DNA of 64,000 bases from JAYSYM01 sp964543475. GTDB taxonomy: Bacteria > Bdellovibrionota > Bdellovibrionia > Bdellovibrionales > JAMPXM01. The notes beneath the pieces were generated by a model, which was not told the DNA's origin, searched no databases, and was given only the letters and a program-made list of their open reading frames with translations. Every line of letters starts with the position of its first letter. Position 1 is the stretch's first letter. Positions 60,983-64,000 of the stretch are shown piece by piece. The stretch lies in assembly GCA_964543475.1 (NCBI GenBank), contig CAZIYJ010000004.1, positions 1-64,000 of the forward strand, written 5' to 3'. Both the position numbers and the translations under genes were made by a program.

Positions 60983-61067
60983 CGCTGAGACAATATCGCC
61001 CATCCGATTCTTATTCATGCCGATCTTGTCTCGGCGACTGACGTCTATTCAAAGCTATTCGCCGAGA
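60983..61067. repeat. Inverted repeats between the cbb3 cluster and the transglutaminase gene
   Basis: CGCTGAGACAA (60983-60993) faces TTGTCTCGGCG (61026-61036), 10 of 11 bases. The latter's TCTCGGCGA (61029-61037) also pairs perfectly with TCGCCGAGA (61059-61067). Two alternative stems can form, which could terminate or attenuate transcription; no T-run follows. Confidence 0.5.
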
Positions 61068-61125
61068 GGTTGGTCCAGAAAATGCTAAACCCGATAGTAC
61101 AACAGTCGTAATCGTGGGGGATCGA

Positions 61126-62682
61126 ATGCGTTTTTTGTATATGTCTGCATTGCTTTTTATAACAGCAGTTTCTGGTGCTCAATCGCCTGACGCAAACTGG
61201 GAGAAGTTTCATCAGTCTCCAAGCGTCAGCATGCAGCAAATTCCAACTAAGTACGATAAGTCAGGAAAAAAAGTTCGAGCAAGAACCGACTCCCTCTTCT
61301 CTGATCAACACATCGACTCAAAATCTTTCTTGAAAATAAAATTCGAGTCACGACAGCAGCTTGAAGACTCAACTCCTGCGAAAACCAACACCTATGCGGG
61401 AGTTTCTAGTATACGAGCGCGTTTATCGAACTTCCTCGATTTACGTGAGTTCCAAGACAAGAATATCTCGCCTGTCTTCAGCCTAAAGGAAATTGAAACT
61501 CAGAATTTGCTTTCAGCAACGCTCGAAAAAGTTCCTTGGTCTGATACTTACTGGCCACTGTACAAAGGTGGACTCGGCGCAAGATACAGCTCCGATAATT
61601 TCGAAGCGGTCGGTGTCGAATGGCAGGCCTATCATTCTGCTGTTCAAGGACAAAATTCTTTAACAAAAGTGCTTGAGCGAAATGACCCGATCGAATTGGC
61701 GAACCTTTCACCGTCTGAAAAATACGATCTACTCATTGGCCGACCTGAAAAGCAGGACTCAGGAGTAGAGGGGTTTCTTACACCGCAGATGTGGAACGAA
61801 GGAAAACAGTACTGGGAGAGATCAGGTGATGTTGAAGCTTGGATGGGTCTTTGCCACGGCTGGGCACCCGCTTCGTTTATGGTGGACGCGCCGATTCGCG
61901 ATGTCACTGCGCCTTCTGCAATCGAAGGGTTAAATTTAAATTTCTTTCCTTCGGATCTAAAAGGACTACTCACTTATTCGTGGGCGACTTCAATGTACGA
62001 TTCGAGAATGGTTGGCGGACGATGTAACTTAACTGAAGTTAAGACAGATGAAGCTACCGGTCGAATCCTCGATGAAGAATGCTTTGACGTTAATCCAGCC
62101 ATTTGGCACCTCGCAATTATCAATCAGATTGGTAAAGCGAAACGAAGCTTCGTGCTGGATGCATCGTTTGACTATGAAGTTTGGAATCAACCACTCGTGA
62201 GCTACTCGATTGAGTACATTAACCCACAAACTGCAATAAAATACTCAAGCTTTGAACAAGCGAAAATTAAAATTGCCCAATACAAAAAAGATAAGTTTAC
62301 CAAATGGCGCTCACCACTTGCTAAAGAAGTTGTTGGTGTAAAAATGGAAGTGACTTATGTCGTTGAGAATAGACCTTCTCACGATCTCACAGACACCGAG
62401 CCCGTGATTCGCACGGTCAGCTACGACTATGATCTTGAGCTAGACGCTAAAGGCGATGTCATTGGCGGAGAGTGGCTCACGCAGGCTCACCCTGATTTTC
62501 TCTGGCTCCCGCGTGCTAACGCTAAAGCATTTTCCGCCGGCGACGAGGGCTTACAAAATGCCGAATGGGATCTAAAAGAGCCATTGCCAAAATTCTGGAG
62601 AGATATCGCAATCTTCACAGCTGAAAACTATGGCCAAGTCGTCAGTCGGATATCTCACTTGCTTGTCGAAAAATCTCGGTAA
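61126..62682 (+). CDS. Secreted transglutaminase-elicitor-like protein
   Basis: The ATG at 61126 follows GTGGGGGATCGA and opens a signal peptide (MRFLYMSALLFITAVSGA). In the 518-residue product, residues about 130-440 resemble the transglutaminase elicitor family first known in oomycetes. The key segment is WMGLCHGWAPASFM with Cys243, then NPAIWHLAIINQIG with a conserved His and an aspartate-bearing DASFDYEVWNQP. Known members crosslink Gln and Lys residues in cell walls. Here it would act outside the cell or in prey; the target is unknown. The next gene starts two bases downstream. Confidence 0.75.
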   Translation: MRFLYMSALLFITAVSGAQSPDANWEKFHQSPSVSMQQIPTKYDKSGKKVRARTDSLFSDQHIDSKSFLKIKFESRQQLEDSTPAKTNTYAGVSSIRARLSNFLDLREFQDKNISPVFSLKEIETQNLLSATLEKVPWSDTYWPLYKGGLGARYSSDNFEAVGVEWQAYHSAVQGQNSLTKVLERNDPIELANLSPSEKYDLLIGRPEKQDSGVEGFLTPQMWNEGKQYWERSGDVEAWMGLCHGWAPASFMVDAPIRDVTAPSAIEGLNLNFFPSDLKGLLTYSWATSMYDSRMVGGRCNLTEVKTDEATGRILDEECFDVNPAIWHLAIINQIGKAKRSFVLDASFDYEVWNQPLVSYSIEYINPQTAIKYSSFEQAKIKIAQYKKDKFTKWRSPLAKEVVGVKMEVTYVVENRPSHDLTDTEPVIRTVSYDYDLELDAKGDVIGGEWLTQAHPDFLWLPRANAKAFSAGDEGLQNAEWDLKEPLPKFWRDIAIFTAENYGQVVSRISHLLVEKSR

Positions 62683-62684
62683 TC

Positions 62685-63152
62685 ATGCGTAGAAAAGCAA
62701 TATCGAGATCATTTTCATTATTTTTTAGACGCTTGGTTCATATGGCTCTGCAGCCGATCTTTATCGCGCTCACGATTTTTGGCAATTTGGTAATTATTGG
62801 CTCAGCCTACCTGCTTTATAAAATCGAAAATGGAGTAAATCCAAATATCGATTCGTATCTCGATACTCTGTGGTGGTCAGTTGCGACTGTCACAACCGTT
62901 GGTTACGGTGACGTCATCCCTATCACTGATACAGGCCGAATACTTGGCATCGGGACCATTGTCATCGGAGCCGCACTGTTTTGGTCTTACACAGCTCTCT
63001 TTGCTGAAGCTCTCATCTCAAAAGATATCACTGACGTTGAAGCCGAGCTTCGATCATTTAGTCGAACTTTAAAAACGCTCGAAAAAAATGAACTCGCAGA
63101 AAAAGACGAAGTAAGAGCGCTCATCGATCAAATCAAAAATCAGCTCAAATAA
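62685..63152 (+). CDS. Two-transmembrane potassium channel
   Basis: The 155-residue protein has two membrane helices (about 22-46 and 84-108) with a pore loop bearing the selectivity filter TVGYGD at 71-76. A C-terminal coiled-coil tail (VEAELRSFSRTLKTLEKNE) suits tetramer formation. This is the KcsA-like minimal K+ channel pattern without a regulatory RCK domain. It follows the transglutaminase gene by two bases and is probably co-transcribed. Confidence 0.9.
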   Translation: MRRKAISRSFSLFFRRLVHMALQPIFIALTIFGNLVIIGSAYLLYKIENGVNPNIDSYLDTLWWSVATVTTVGYGDVIPITDTGRILGIGTIVIGAALFWSYTALFAEALISKDITDVEAELRSFSRTLKTLEKNELAEKDEVRALIDQIKNQLK

Positions 63153-63326
63153 AGAGAAACAGCCACAGTCACTTCTCTGACTGAAGCTCTGGTCTTTCAC
63201 TTGCAATACCTACCCTTGGTTCGATTCAAAATCGATTAAATCGGTTTTAAAAGGATTGAAGAGCATTTAAGTGCCTTAAATTGCGCTGATGTCGTTGGGT
63301 TATCCACCCAGAGAGCGGGAGTTTTT

Positions 63327-64000
63327 GTGAAGGTGAGAAAATTAGCTATTGCCCTTGCGCTGCTTGGACTTTCGAGCACGTCTCTCGCAAACGAAAAACC
63401 GAGCACCCTCAACCAGGCGATCGACAACGCGCTAAAACGCAACGAGATCACTCGTTCAACCGACGAACTTCTTGAGTCAATTCACTTCTCAACTCTTGCA
63501 CTTAAAGCCTCAAAGCTTCCACGCGGTGAATTTAGTTGTTCTGCAAATATGAATCACTCGCAAACAACGACAATCCTTACGTACGTCTCGACAGACTTCT
63601 CGAAACAGTGCGGAATCTCGGCTGGCGCGAACATTTACGACGGCGGAGCTCACCGATTCGAATTGAAAGCTGCCGAGGCTAACGAAGCGGCTCTAAGAAA
63701 CCTCTTTAACACTGCCGATCAGTACACTCGCAACACTCGCGGAGGACTCGCATTCAGTACCCTTCAGTCCTTCACAACCCTACAGACAACTCGTTCAGAA
63801 ATTGAAATCAATCACTTCTTTAAAGAAGCCTATGAAGTATTCGCAACAGCCGTTAGTGACTCAGCTCAAAAATCGATTCTGCAGTCTCGCGCTTCAGACT
63901 TTGTAACTCAGATTGAAACACTGATGGAAAAAAGCGAAGTCTACAATGACAACTTCGAATTCCTTGTAAAACTTCCGCCCGCTGATCAAATCGAATCGCT
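63327..64000 (+). CDS. TolC-family outer-membrane protein, N-terminal part (runs off window)
   Basis: The GTG at 63327 follows GAGCGGGAGTTTTT and opens a signal peptide (MKVRKLAIALALLGLSSTSLA). The visible 224 residues have the TolC features STLNQAIDNALKRNE, an N-terminal helix, a CSANMNHS...CGISAGANIYDGGAHRFELKAAEA strand-helix junction and long heptad helices. Two Cys (about 71 and 94) could form a disulfide in the barrel. The 3' end is outside the window. The partner pump components are not visible. Confidence 0.8.
   Translation, partial: MKVRKLAIALALLGLSSTSLANEKPSTLNQAIDNALKRNEITRSTDELLESIHFSTLALKASKLPRGEFSCSANMNHSQTTTILTYVSTDFSKQCGISAGANIYDGGAHRFELKAAEANEAALRNLFNTADQYTRNTRGGLAFSTLQSFTTLQTTRSEIEINHFFKEAYEVFATAVSDSAQKSILQSRASDFVTQIETLMEKSEVYNDNFEFLVKLPPADQIES

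Noticed and set aside
63200..63240. GGTTCGATTCAAA-like string, possible tRNA T-arm
   Set aside because: No acceptor stem, anticodon arm or CCA end fits around it.

Overview
The window reads as a chromosomal segment of a Gram-negative predatory-type or free-living bacterium, most likely in Bdellovibrionota. This is inferred from the fused CcoNO cytochrome oxidase subunit, the fibre-like secreted proteins, the many PAS-type hybrid kinases, and the compact gene packing with frequent tail-to-tail stop-codon overlaps. No rRNA, tRNA, CRISPR array, phage or insertion sequence was found. 

Region by region: (1) 1-2.4 kb is accessory-looking. A cupin gene has its 3' end duplicated around two small lipoprotein genes, followed by palindromic repeats and small membrane proteins. 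(2) 2.4-14.0 kb is a purine-catabolism locus. A tight operon encodes an unknown membrane protein, xanthine dehydrogenase (xdhA, xdhB), XdhC, hydroxyisourate hydrolase and a 1528-residue multi-enzyme protein. That protein combines a malate synthase, an OHCU decarboxylase, a serine hydrolase and an allantoicase. A convergent gene encodes the membrane urate oxidase PuuD with a cytochrome c tail. Together they could take xanthine to malate, with allantoinase the main step lacking a recognised enzyme. (3) 14-27 kb holds thiol, iron-sulfur-regulator, protease (lon), redox and sensor genes, including a secreted Gly-Tyr-Cys-His repeat protein. (4) 27-39.8 kb holds stress and surface genes: a ferritin/CDGSH fusion, Fe superoxide dismutase, two tandem fibre-like proteins, an RhlE helicase and a SWIM-J-domain protein. 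(5) 40-47 kb is signalling: a second hybrid kinase nearly identical in its catalytic half to the first, and two degenerate receiver proteins. (6) 46.7-61 kb looks like a low-oxygen or low-energy block: HemG, an MBL-fold RNase, a CBS protein, an eRF1-like stress protein, an NtrB/NtrC pair, then ccoI-ccoS-ccoNO-ccoQ-ccoP-ccoG and a TauE/SafE-like protein. (7) 61-64 kb has a transglutaminase-elicitor-type secreted enzyme, a K+ channel and the start of a TolC-family gene that runs off the window.

Two things stand out. The first is the purine megaenzyme, whose serine-hydrolase domain lies between the enzymes that make allantoin and use allantoate. The second is a symmetric control region at 50.09-50.23 kb. 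It has two divergent sigma-54 promoters around one 9+9 bp palindrome, and one half of that palindrome recurs upstream of ccoI. This links the nearby NtrC-type activator, the stress genes and the high-affinity oxidase into a possible regulon.
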